Assembly: GCF_011064615.1 (NCBI RefSeq)
Contig: NZ_JAALJH010000043.1
Location: 1-64,000 of the forward strand
Reading direction: 5' to 3'
DNA: 64,000 nt
From: Aquisphaera insulae
GTDB lineage: Bacteria; Planctomycetota; Planctomycetia; Isosphaerales; Isosphaeraceae
Below the pieces are notes generated by a model. The model was not told the origin of the DNA. It searched no databases and saw only the letters and a list, made by a program, of their open reading frames with translations. The first letter of the stretch is position 1. Each line of letters opens with the position of its first letter. Shown in pieces: positions 42,242 to 49,794 of this stretch. Position numbers and translations under genes: made by a program.

Positions 42242-44497
42242 TCAGATGAACATGGGTACTGGATTCAGTTCGGATTCTGCCAGTGGGCCCGGCAGCCAGC
42301 CCAGCCTCGCGGGGACGTCGAAGAGTCGACCGGGGCCGAAGCGGGCCCAGAAATGGCGCAGCCCCGGGACGATGACCTTGACGACCGGGAGCCCGATGTC
42401 GGGGCGCGTCAGGTCGAGGACGAGGAACTCCATGCCACGATCCTCGACGAGCGAGCGGCAGTACAGCACATCGTCCCGAAAATCATCGAACCGGACCGTC
42501 CGAAAATCCGCGAGCCGGCGCCTCGGCGCATGGGGGTCGGGGGCCAGGTGCGGCTGATTCGCGATCGTGGCCGTCTCGAGCCAGTCCTCAACATCCGGGC
42601 CGCCGACGAATCCCCGCCGGGACGGATCCTCGACGCTCGGGTTCGAGAGCATCAGGTGAAACTGATTGAACTCGGTGACGGCCCTCAGTACGGCGGCCCG
42701 CGGGCTGAAGTGGGACCCGAAGCCGAAGAGGATCTCCTCGGGCCGCGAATCGACGCACCTCGAGACGGCCGCGAATGTCGGGATCTCCAGGTCCGAGGTC
42801 AGGTCCAGGACATGTAAATCCCTCCCTCGCTGGCGGAGGAAGGCGGCGAGGGTCTCCAGGTACGGATCCTGGAAGCTGGACAGATCGACCTCGGGACGTC
42901 GGAGGCGGTTGTACCACCAGAGCGCGACGGCGTCGCGCTCGACCAGCTCCAGGAATCCGTGAAGGATCGCCTCCTCCAGCGTGCTCCCCGCGGCATTGCC
43001 GTTGGAGCAGGCGACGCAGGACGCGGCTTCCGTCGGCCGGGGGTGATTGAAGTAGCAGAATGCCGTGGGCAGGTAGCGATGTTCCCCGATCGTCAGGGAC
43101 GACACCGGCGTCCAGTCGATGATCGCGTCCTCGACGAACGGCTCGGGCACGACATTGAACCGCGAGCCTCGGGAATTCCAGCGGTCTCGCCCTCGATATT
43201 GCTCCTCGCTAAAGCGCATGCACTCGTTGGGGTGAATGGCGCGCGGGGCAAGGTCCACGAACCTCGCCCGAATTCGAGGCTCGTCGCCGCGGTAACAGGA
43301 CGAGGATCGCTCCAGCGCCTCGCCGAGGGCGCTCGCGCGGGCCTGCAAGTCCGTCGTCCCTTTTCCGCTACAGAGGTTCCGAAACCCTTCCCGAAGCGAA
43401 CGCGGCGTGGATCTCCTGAACGCAGGATTGTAGCCGGCGGTGTAGCTATGCTGCGGGCCCTGGGTCGACAGCCCAACCCGCTCGAGCATGGTCACGTGGC
43501 CGGTGATCGGGCTTACATGGTGAGCATGGCTCTCGAGCATGACCTCCGGGGGAACGGATCGCGCCGCGTCATTCGCCCAGGGGGGCTTCCGGCGGCTGCG
43601 GAGCTCGACCTGCGTGAAACCTCGTCCCGGCTCGTCGGCCGGGTCGCCACATGCCGGGCAATGGGGCTGCCAGGCCAGCCGATGGGTCGTCCCTTGCATG
43701 GTTCGGAGGTCGAGGGTGGCGACCCGGCCGGCAAGGTCCGGCAGCTCGCCTCGTACGACCCACTCGGAGACCTTCAACGCGAGCAGATTGGCGGCGACCT
43801 GAAGCCCGGCCGGCGTCGAGCCGGGCGGGACCGGGATCGGCTCGGCACGTCGATTCAGCGATCGGACGAGCGATTCGAAGGGCCGGTTCGTGCGGAGTCG
43901 GCCCGCGAGACATTCCCAGCATCCGGTCATCTCGGGCTGAAAGAGTGGTCCCAGCCAGAGCTCGGATCCGGTCGGCCTGGCCAGGAGCCAGGAGCGACCT
44001 GAATCCAACGACTCTCGATTGATCTCCGCGAGCCCGCCGCGGAGGTAGTCGTCGGTGATCACGACTGTGAAAGCGCCTCGCGGATCCTCCCGGACGCCGA
44101 GGGATTGGAACGCATCGCGGATCGGTCCGACCCCGACATTCCCGATCGCGCGCAGGACCACGCGTCCCTCGGCGAGTCGACGGGCCGCAAGCTCGGGGTC
44201 GATCTGGAACCCCGCCCACCACGCCTCCTCGCCGGGGGGCAAGACCGGGTCGCCGTGGGTGAGGTATCCGCACTCCTCCATGTGCTGGAGCGCGGCGAGG
44301 ATCTCCGGCCGCGAGGCCCGGTCGTTCAGCTTGACGATGATCTCCTCGGGTGTGAACCTGCCATCCAGGTAGGGCAGGACCAGGGCGGACAGCGCCCCTT
44401 CGACGAAGGTGTGTGCGCCCTCGGAGAACAGGATCAGGCCCTCTCCTTCGAGTGCCTCGGCATGGAGATGAGCCTTCAGGCGCGGTCGTTTCGCCAT
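42242..44497 (-). CDS. YcaO cyclodehydratase with fused leader-binding/E1-like domain
   Basis: A 751-residue TOMM-type cyclodehydratase. Residues 1-85 resemble an RRE winged helix; 90-300 are the ocin-ThiF-like partner domain with a zinc tetrathiolate Cys193/Cys196 ('GCWECLAG') and Cys280/Cys283 ('CPACGDP'). Residues 320-751 are the YcaO domain with ATP-binding signatures 'SALGEALERSSS' (389-) and 'NGNAAGSTLEEAILHGFLEL' followed by Glu520-Arg-Asp. The C-terminus 'NPVPMFI' is only a partial match to the Pro-rich PxPxP tail. It uses ATP to convert Cys/Ser/Thr in a precursor to azolines. It lies 79 bp after the PqqD-domain gene and 27 bp before sagB. Confidence 0.9.
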   Translation of the reverse strand: MAKRPRLKAHLHAEALEGEGLILFSEGAHTFVEGALSALVLPYLDGRFTPEEIIVKLNDRASRPEILAALQHMEECGYLTHGDPVLPPGEEAWWAGFQIDPELAARRLAEGRVVLRAIGNVGVGPIRDAFQSLGVREDPRGAFTVVITDDYLRGGLAEINRESLDSGRSWLLARPTGSELWLGPLFQPEMTGCWECLAGRLRTNRPFESLVRSLNRRAEPIPVPPGSTPAGLQVAANLLALKVSEWVVRGELPDLAGRVATLDLRTMQGTTHRLAWQPHCPACGDPADEPGRGFTQVELRSRRKPPWANDAARSVPPEVMLESHAHHVSPITGHVTMLERVGLSTQGPQHSYTAGYNPAFRRSTPRSLREGFRNLCSGKGTTDLQARASALGEALERSSSCYRGDEPRIRARFVDLAPRAIHPNECMRFSEEQYRGRDRWNSRGSRFNVVPEPFVEDAIIDWTPVSSLTIGEHRYLPTAFCYFNHPRPTEAASCVACSNGNAAGSTLEEAILHGFLELVERDAVALWWYNRLRRPEVDLSSFQDPYLETLAAFLRQRGRDLHVLDLTSDLEIPTFAAVSRCVDSRPEEILFGFGSHFSPRAAVLRAVTEFNQFHLMLSNPSVEDPSRRGFVGGPDVEDWLETATIANQPHLAPDPHAPRRRLADFRTVRFDDFRDDVLYCRSLVEDRGMEFLVLDLTRPDIGLPVVKVIVPGLRHFWARFGPGRLFDVPARLGWLPGPLAESELNPVPMFI

Positions 44498-44576
44498 CGA
44501 TGCGCGACTCCGGGTGCTCGACCGCTGACCCTTCGAGGCCGGGAAAAGCCATCCCTCGCGGGCGGTCCGGTCGCCG

Positions 44577-44987
44577 TCAGCTCGAACCGCAACCGCCGGA
44601 CGCCGCCTGCGCCGGCGTCGGCGTCAGGAGCGTCGTGACCGCGGGCAGGATCAGCGTGAGGACGCCCACCTTGCCCACCTTTCGGACCACCTCGCGGCGA
44701 GACTTCCGGGCTTCCTCGGGCGTGCGATCGATGTGGTCCTCCAGGAGTTGAGAGCGGCCGAGGCGGTCGATGGCGACCATGACGAGATCATCGTCGGCGA
44801 CCGGATCGACCTGCTCGCGGAGCAGGGAGGCGATTTCGGGGACGGAATGCAGTCCGTCGCAACTTCGCCAGACCAGGGCCGCGGTCCTGTTCAGGTTGTG
44901 GGCGAGCTTCCGCTGACGATCATAAATGATCATCTCGTCGCCGATCGTCTCGAGGAGAAGATTGTCGCGCCGGGCTCTCGGGTTCAT
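44577..44987 (-). CDS. PqqD-domain protein with Tat-like signal and Gly/Ser/Cys tail: candidate RiPP precursor
   Basis: A 136-residue protein in three parts. Residues 1-88 are a PqqD/RRE domain ('LLETIGDEMIIYDRQRK', 'HNLNRTAALVWRSCDGLHSV', 'EIASLLREQVDPVADDD'). Residues 94-128 resemble an internal export signal: Ser96-Arg97-Arg98 start, hydrophobic core 'VGVLTLILPAVTTLL', then 'TPTPAQA'. Residues 129-136 are 'ASGGCGSS', with one Cys (133), three Ser and a C-terminal Ser. In the operon with YcaO and SagB, this small tail is the only obvious modifiable sequence, so I propose a leader-fused precursor. Alternatively it is only a recognition protein and the true precursor is unlinked. Confidence 0.72.
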   Translation of the reverse strand: MNPRARRDNLLLETIGDEMIIYDRQRKLAHNLNRTAALVWRSCDGLHSVPEIASLLREQVDPVADDDLVMVAIDRLGRSQLLEDHIDRTPEEARKSRREVVRKVGKVGVLTLILPAVTTLLTPTPAQAASGGCGSS

Positions 44988-45027
44988 GGCGATACCTCAT
45001 GTTGAGGGCTATCGATCCTGGGGGTGA

Positions 45028-45966
45028 TCACTCCGGCGACTCCGACATGCGAAGGTCGGATCGCGGAAACTCGAACGGCAATGGCGCGGGGACACGACGG
45101 CCACGATCCTTCGCCAGTACGGAGGCCGCCATGGCATCGGCCTCGCCCCGAACGCCGCCCAGGGCGGCTGCCCCGCCGACGGCACGTCGCAGGACGGCCA
45201 GCGAGAAGTCGGGCTGGCTTCGGGCCAGGACGGTGTGCCGGAGCATCGCCAGCACGGCCGTCCCGGGCGAGAGGACGCGGGGCTCCCACCTCGCTCCGGG
45301 CCGATGCCTCGTCACGAGCAGTTGCCCGATCGGCAAGGGGCCCGCATGCGAAGTCGCACCCAGATCCTCGGGCGTGCAGCGGCGAATTTGGCGGCCTGGC
45401 CCCCCGCGGATCGCGAGGGCTCGCGGGAACGGATGGACGAGGCCGTCCTGATCCAGGACCGCGAATTCGTCCGAGAGGTACTCGGCACCCGCGCGAAGCA
45501 TCGCGGCAACCAGCGTGGTCTTTCCGCTCCGGCTGGTGCCCGGTATCACGATGGCTCGCCCGCGCCAGCCGACGACGCCTGCGTGGACGAAGACCACGCC
45601 CCGGGCGTTCCGCGAGACGCTCAGCTCGAGGCCCGAGCGGAGCCGGGCGGCGACCTCGTCGGCGCTCCGGGTCCTCGCCAGCCTGTATCCGTTCACGTAC
45701 AGGTGGTGGGCCGGCCCGCCACGGCGTCCGGGCTCACGTCCCACCACGAGGGAGTAGAGCCTGTCCACACGTCGATCGCCCGACCAGGACCAGGACGGCG
45801 GCAGAAGCTCCGGCAGACGATCGAGCGCGGCACGATCGCTCACCCGTATCCCGATCCGCGCCCCGAACGAGGCGAAATCGATGCGTCCCGCCCAGGGGAT
45901 CCGGTCGAGTCGGGCCTGCTTCCGGACGATCGATTCTCGGGGAGAGATGTGGAGGCGGGATTCCAT
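45028..45966 (-). CDS. HPr-kinase-like protein, first gene of RiPP-like operon
   Basis: About 312 residues. Walker A is 'GTSRSGKTTL' (about 143-152), and 'YLSDEFAVLD' with an acidic residue follows; both match HPrK/P-like P-loop kinases seen in HprK-rel-A systems and paeninodin-type lasso clusters, which can phosphorylate a Ser at a peptide C-terminus. It lacks the N-terminal half of genuine HPr kinases. ATG 45966 is preferred because GGGGG lies upstream; the frame extends 22 residues further to a TTG at 46032. It leads an operon with PqqD, YcaO, SagB and nucleotidyltransferase genes. Confidence 0.78.
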   Translation of the reverse strand: MESRLHISPRESIVRKQARLDRIPWAGRIDFASFGARIGIRVSDRAALDRLPELLPPSWSWSGDRRVDRLYSLVVGREPGRRGGPAHHLYVNGYRLARTRSADEVAARLRSGLELSVSRNARGVVFVHAGVVGWRGRAIVIPGTSRSGKTTLVAAMLRAGAEYLSDEFAVLDQDGLVHPFPRALAIRGGPGRQIRRCTPEDLGATSHAGPLPIGQLLVTRHRPGARWEPRVLSPGTAVLAMLRHTVLARSQPDFSLAVLRRAVGGAAALGGVRGEADAMAASVLAKDRGRRVPAPLPFEFPRSDLRMSESPE

Positions 45967-46010
45967 GACTGGCCCCCGAGATGTCGCTCGCATGAGTGCG
46001 GGATTGAAAA

Positions 46011-46039
46011 AGTATGGCGAAATACCCTCCAATGTTCAA
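46011..46039 (-). promoter_or_regulatory. possible sigma-70 promoter of the RiPP-like operon
   Basis: On the minus strand TTGAAC (46034-46039) and CATACT (46011-46016) are exactly 17 bp apart, 45 bp upstream of the kinase ATG, in the 167-bp gap after nifA. It suggests the operon is transcribed independently of nifA. No sigma-54/NifA signals are seen here. Confidence 0.4.
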
Positions 46040-46133
46040 GTCCGTCCATTGGACCTGAAGTCTCGAGTTGCCGGGACGGAACTTCTGTGCCGCGAACGCA
46101 ACACGACCGGGCGGGACGACGGCCGGTCGACGT

Positions 46134-47687
46134 TCAGATCTTCCGCACCTTGATGTTGAATTGCTGGATGCGATAGGCGATCTGTCGCGGGGTCATTCCG
46201 AGCAGACGGGCGGCCTTGGCCTGGACCCAGCCGGCATGCTCGAGCGCGGCCACGATCCGCTCGCGTTCGTCGAGGGCGGGGTCGTTGAAGTCCGCGGCCA
46301 GGCCCTCCGTCGCGCCCCCCTCGAGGATGCTGTCTTCCAGCCCGGAGAGGATGAGCGCGTCGCGATCGATAACCCCGCGCTCGGCCATCACCGCGGCCCG
46401 CTCCAGGCAATTCTCGACCTCGCGGATGTTCCCGGGCCACTGGTACTGCATCATCATTCGGACGGCGTCATCGGTGACCTGGAGGGGCCGGCCCTGGCGC
46501 TTGGCGATCCGCCCGGCCAGGGCCCGGGCGATCTCCGGCAGGTCCTCGAGTCGGGCACGGAGCGGGGGCATGTAAATCGGCATCACGTTGAGGCGATAGT
46601 AGAGATCCTCGCGGAACTTGCCGGAGGCCACGTCGTCCTCCAGGTTGCGGTTGGTGGCGGCGATCACGCGGACGTCGATCTCGCGCGTCTTCGAGCTGCC
46701 GACGCGCTCGAATTCCCCTTCCTGGAGGATCCGCAGCAGCTTGGCCTGGAACGTCGGCGAGATCTCCCCGATCTCGTCGAGGAAGAGCGTGCCGCCGTCG
46801 GCCTGCTCGAAGCGCCCCAGGCGGTGGTCGGCCGCCCCCGTGAAGGCCCCCTTCTCGTGGCCGAAGAGCTCCGACTCGAGCAACTGGTCGGACAGGGCGG
46901 CGCAATTGAGCCGGACGAAGGGCTTCTCCGCTCGCATCGAGTTGTAATGGATCGCCCGCGCGACCAGCTCCTTCCCCGTCCCCGACTCGCCCCGGATCAG
47001 GACTGTCGTCGTCCAGCGGGCGACGGCCCGGATCTGCTCGAAGACCCTGCGCATCACGGGCGTGTGGCCGATGATGTTGTCGAAGCCGTACTGGACGCGG
47101 ACTTCCTGGAGGAGCCGATCCCGCTCGCTGACCAGGTGCCGCCGCTCCTCGGCCATGCTCCACGAGAGTCGGACGACCTGTCCGACCAGGTTCGAGACCA
47201 TCTCGAGGAATCGCGCCCGCTCCTGGAGCGTGGTCGGCGGCGAGACGTCGGGCTGGGCCGCGATGACCCCGATGACCTTGGCCCCCATCCGGATCGGCGT
47301 GGCGATGAACGGGAGATCGGGCTGATAGAGCCCCAGGCGGCTGATGAATCGGGGCTCGTCGGCGATCCGCGGCACGATCACGGTCTCGGCCTGCTCGAGG
47401 ATCAGGCCGATGATCCCCTCTCCGCTCCGATACCGGATGTCGTCGAGCTTGCGATCGCGTGAAGAGTCGTCGTGGACGGCGCGGAGGATCAGCTCCCCCG
47501 AATCCGGATTGAGGAGCGTCACCATCCCCCGCCGCAGGCCGCCGCGGTCCTGGAGCTCATGGAGGACCCCGCAGAGCGTCCGCTGCAAGTCCAGGGAATG
47601 AGCCAGCACCTGGCTCACGTTGAAGAGCGTGTCGAGCTCCAGGGTGATCGGACAGTCCTTGCAGTCCATGGACGCAAGCAACCCCAT
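46134..47687 (-). CDS. nifA: NifA, sigma-54-dependent activator of nif genes
   Basis: A 517-residue enhancer-binding protein: N-terminal GAF domain (about 20-175), AAA+ domain with Walker A 'GESGTGKE' at 233-240 and sigma-54 contact loop 'GAFTGA' at 280-285, and C-terminal helix-turn-helix ('AKAARLLGMTPRQIAYRIQQ'). The GAF domain plus AAA+ and placement beside nif genes identify NifA. The linker between AAA+ and HTH lacks the Cys-rich motif of oxygen-sensitive alpha-proteobacterial NifA. The start at 47687 is the upstream ATG; an ATG six codons in is possible ('MDCKDCP'). It activates the promoter predicted upstream of nifU. Confidence 0.92.
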   Translation of the reverse strand: MGLLASMDCKDCPITLELDTLFNVSQVLAHSLDLQRTLCGVLHELQDRGGLRRGMVTLLNPDSGELILRAVHDDSSRDRKLDDIRYRSGEGIIGLILEQAETVIVPRIADEPRFISRLGLYQPDLPFIATPIRMGAKVIGVIAAQPDVSPPTTLQERARFLEMVSNLVGQVVRLSWSMAEERRHLVSERDRLLQEVRVQYGFDNIIGHTPVMRRVFEQIRAVARWTTTVLIRGESGTGKELVARAIHYNSMRAEKPFVRLNCAALSDQLLESELFGHEKGAFTGAADHRLGRFEQADGGTLFLDEIGEISPTFQAKLLRILQEGEFERVGSSKTREIDVRVIAATNRNLEDDVASGKFREDLYYRLNVMPIYMPPLRARLEDLPEIARALAGRIAKRQGRPLQVTDDAVRMMMQYQWPGNIREVENCLERAAVMAERGVIDRDALILSGLEDSILEGGATEGLAADFNDPALDERERIVAALEHAGWVQAKAARLLGMTPRQIAYRIQQFNIKVRKI

Positions 47688-48338
47688 TCCGGCTATAGGG
47701 AGTCTCCGTCGATCCCGGCCCCGAGCCGATCGGTGGGACGATCACGAGAATCCGCATGGCTTGTCATGGAAGCGAGCCGTCCGGTCGGGGCTCGAGATCC
47801 GCAGCGCAGCAGCCTGTCCCGCCTCACTCGCTCGCCGAACACGAGGAGGGCCAGGCGGCCATCCCGGAACGGCGGAGACAGCGAGGGTGCAATCCATGGG
47901 AGAGGGGCATGACGAAACGGTTTCATCATGCAATCCGCGCACCGTTTCGCCGCGGTCATTCGGGTGATCTGTAACTTGGCGGGGCGGATGGATTTGCTCG
48001 TCGAATCCCGGCGGCCGAACGGGTCGAACCGTCCGCCCGTCGCGTCGGCCGGCTTCCGAGCTGACCACGACGACGGCAATCTGGCGGCATCGTGCCTACC
48101 GAATGCGCACGCCCGCTTGATTCGATCGGGGGCGGTTGCCGGCCCGAGCCCCCCCGGACCCGCCGCGGCCGGGCTCGTGAGCCTCGATCGGGAGCCGATC
48201 GGCCCGGCGGGAGGGAACCGGCGCGAAAATCGCAAGCGAGAGCGATCGCCCGAAGGGACGACGACGCTTGAAATCATCCTTGACCAAGACACGCTAGCGG
48301 GCATTCGAGCGACCTCGATGGACGAGGGGGACTCCTTC
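47688..48338. other. divergent region between nifA and the MoaD-like gene, 651 bp
   Basis: No gene is supported. It holds a small palindrome GAAACGGTTTC (47914-47924) and a 9-bp inverted repeat CGAAACGGT/ACCGTTTCG (47913-47921 and 47941-47949), 226-262 bp upstream of nifA. I see no convincing -24/-12 or -35/-10 pair for nifA. Confidence 0.5.
47913..47949. repeat. 9-bp inverted repeat overlapping an 11-bp palindrome
   Basis: CGAAACGGT at 47913-47921 is mirrored by ACCGTTTCG at 47941-47949; the first arm also lies in the palindrome GAAAC-G-GTTTC. It may be an operator for nifA or the opposite gene, or a hairpin; nothing decides. Confidence 0.4.
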
Positions 48339-48641
48339 ATGCGGATACACGTCAAGGTGACAGGCCGGCGATACCTTTCCGGCGGAGAGATGCTTCCCGC
48401 GCTCGACCTGCCCGGAGGGTCGAGTATCGACGACGCGATCGACGCGGTCCGGCGCCAGACGGGCGGGGCCGCGGCGATCATCCCGCAGGCTCTCCTGGCG
48501 ATCTCCGGCGAGCACATCGGGACGGTCGCTCGTCATACGCCCAGGGTCCTCGTCGACGGGGACGAGGTCATGATCTTCGCGCCGGTCGCGGGCGGCGCGC
48601 CGCAGACCGGACAGTCGGCTCGCTTCCAGAGCCGGACCTGA
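48339..48641 (+). CDS. MoaD/ThiS-like sulfur-carrier protein with C-terminal extension
   Basis: A 100-residue beta-grasp protein: 'MRIHVKVTGRRYLSGGE' start, 'DDAIDAVRRQTGGAAAIIPQ' helix, then 'VLVDGDEVMIFAPVAGG', the ubiquitin-like fold ending in a Gly-Gly. In ThiS and MoaD the Gly-Gly is the C-terminus and is adenylated then thiocarboxylated; here 14 further residues follow. The ATG at 48339 has GAGGGGG eight bases upstream. It runs opposite to the nif genes, and its 3' end overlaps the hesA-like gene by 109 bp. A sulfur-donor role with that E1-like enzyme is inference. Confidence 0.72.
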   Translation: MRIHVKVTGRRYLSGGEMLPALDLPGGSSIDDAIDAVRRQTGGAAAIIPQALLAISGEHIGTVARHTPRVLVDGDEVMIFAPVAGGAPQTGQSARFQSRT

Positions 48642-49336
48642 CTCATCTCTCCCCGGAAGCCATCGACCACGAGCAGGCGGCCCCACGACGGTATGCCGGC
48701 CCGGCCGAGGATCTTGATCGCCTCGAGCGCCGCCAGGTTGCCCATCGTCGCGGCGATCGCCCCGACGACCGGGAATCTGGCTTCAAACGGGGGCTCCTCC
48801 GGGTACGCACACGCGAGGCATGGGGAGTCCTTTCCGTCGCAGACGAAGAGCGAGCCGGCCATCCCCCACTGGGCAGCGTCGATGAACGGGATGCCGGCGT
48901 CGTAGGCCGCCCGGTTCAATCGGAGTCGATGCTCGAAGTCCGCCGGGCAGCTCAGGATGATGTCGACCCGGCGGGCCAGGATGTCCGCCTCCTCGTCATC
49001 GGGTTCGTGATCGATGACCTCGACCGAGACGAACCGGCTCATGGCCCGGAGATATCTCGCGAACTGGTCGGCCCGGGGCATGCCCACGCCGGCCTCCGAG
49101 CCCAGGAGCTGCCGGTTCATGTCCGGCGACTCGAGCTCGCCGCCGTGGGCGATGATGATCGTGCCGACTCCGGCCATCGCCAGCGAGAGCGCCGCGGGGC
49201 CGCCCAGGCCCCCCACCCGCGTCACCAGGGCCGTCGATCCCTTGAGCCGGCGCTGGCCTTCCTCGGAGAGCACCCCCGGCCCGATTTGCCGGTCGTACCG
49301 GACGCGTTCCTCGTTCGAGAGTTTCGGCAGGATCAT
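48533..49336 (-). CDS. hesA: HesA/MoeB/ThiF-family E1-like adenylyltransferase
   Basis: About 267 residues with the E1 core: 'RYDRQIGPGVLSEEGQRRL', nucleotide loop 'RVGGLGGPAALSLAMAGVG', 'SPDMNRQLLGSEAG' with the Arg finger region, 'GIPFIDAAQWGMAGSLF', and zinc Cys pairs 'CLAC' and 'CPVC' near the end. HesA-like proteins occur next to nif genes in cyanobacteria and others, probably supplying activated sulfur; the partner carrier would be the opposite-strand MoaD-like gene. ATG 49336 overlaps the nifZ stop in an ATGA junction. Its C-terminus after CPVCG extends 20 residues and overlaps that gene. Confidence 0.82.
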   Translation of the reverse strand: MILPKLSNEERVRYDRQIGPGVLSEEGQRRLKGSTALVTRVGGLGGPAALSLAMAGVGTIIIAHGGELESPDMNRQLLGSEAGVGMPRADQFARYLRAMSRFVSVEVIDHEPDDEEADILARRVDIILSCPADFEHRLRLNRAAYDAGIPFIDAAQWGMAGSLFVCDGKDSPCLACAYPEEPPFEARFPVVGAIAATMGNLAALEAIKILGRAGIPSWGRLLVVDGFRGEMSQVRLWKRADCPVCGAPPATGAKIMTSSPSTRTLGV

Positions 49337-49794
49337 GCAGGCTGCTCCATGCATTCCGGCTCGACCGGCTCGAGCGCCGACTCCGGAACGAGGAAAGTAC
49401 GGCCGTCGAAGTACGCATGGTAAGCCGGCCCTCCCGGATGGTCGCGGAGGACGCGGAGGACCTCCCCGCGCGTGCCGGCGGCCACGACGACAACGCCTCC
49501 GATTGCCAGGGGGATTCGCGAGGCGACCTTGTCCCGGAACAGGAACTGCGCGGGGACCCACGGCTCGTCGGCCCCGATCAACTCCTCCTCGCGGCAGCCG
49601 ACCAGGAGATCAACCTCGGTAAAGTGCACCGAATAGATGATCTGATCCTGGAGGAAGGTCCCGACGTTCCGGACGAAGCCCACGCTCCCCGCCTTTGCCA
49701 GGACGTCGCCCGTCTCCTTGCCCGGGAAGGTGCCGTCGTTGCGGACCGTCCGGACGACCCGGACGAGCTCGCCGTAGTCGAAGCGGGGCATCAT
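49333..49794 (-). CDS. nifZ: NifZ
   Basis: A 153-residue nif accessory protein. The NifZ signature reads 'VRTVRNDGTFPGKETGDVLA', 'GSVGFVRNVGTFLQDQ', 'YSVHFTEVDLLVGCREEELI'; a second, weaker copy of the domain occupies about 90-145. NifZ aids formation of the second P-cluster during NifDK maturation. It overlaps nifW (upstream) by 4 bp and hesA by 4 bp, indicating coupled translation. Confidence is high. Confidence 0.93.
   Translation of the reverse strand: MMPRFDYGELVRVVRTVRNDGTFPGKETGDVLAKAGSVGFVRNVGTFLQDQIIYSVHFTEVDLLVGCREEELIGADEPWVPAQFLFRDKVASRIPLAIGGVVVVAAGTRGEVLRVLRDHPGGPAYHAYFDGRTFLVPESALEPVEPECMEQPA

Noticed and set aside
45967..46133. A NifA/sigma-54 promoter in front of the RiPP-like operon
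   Set aside because: No GG-N10-GC -24/-12 pair and no TGT-N10-ACA in this gap; only a sigma-70-like pair is seen.
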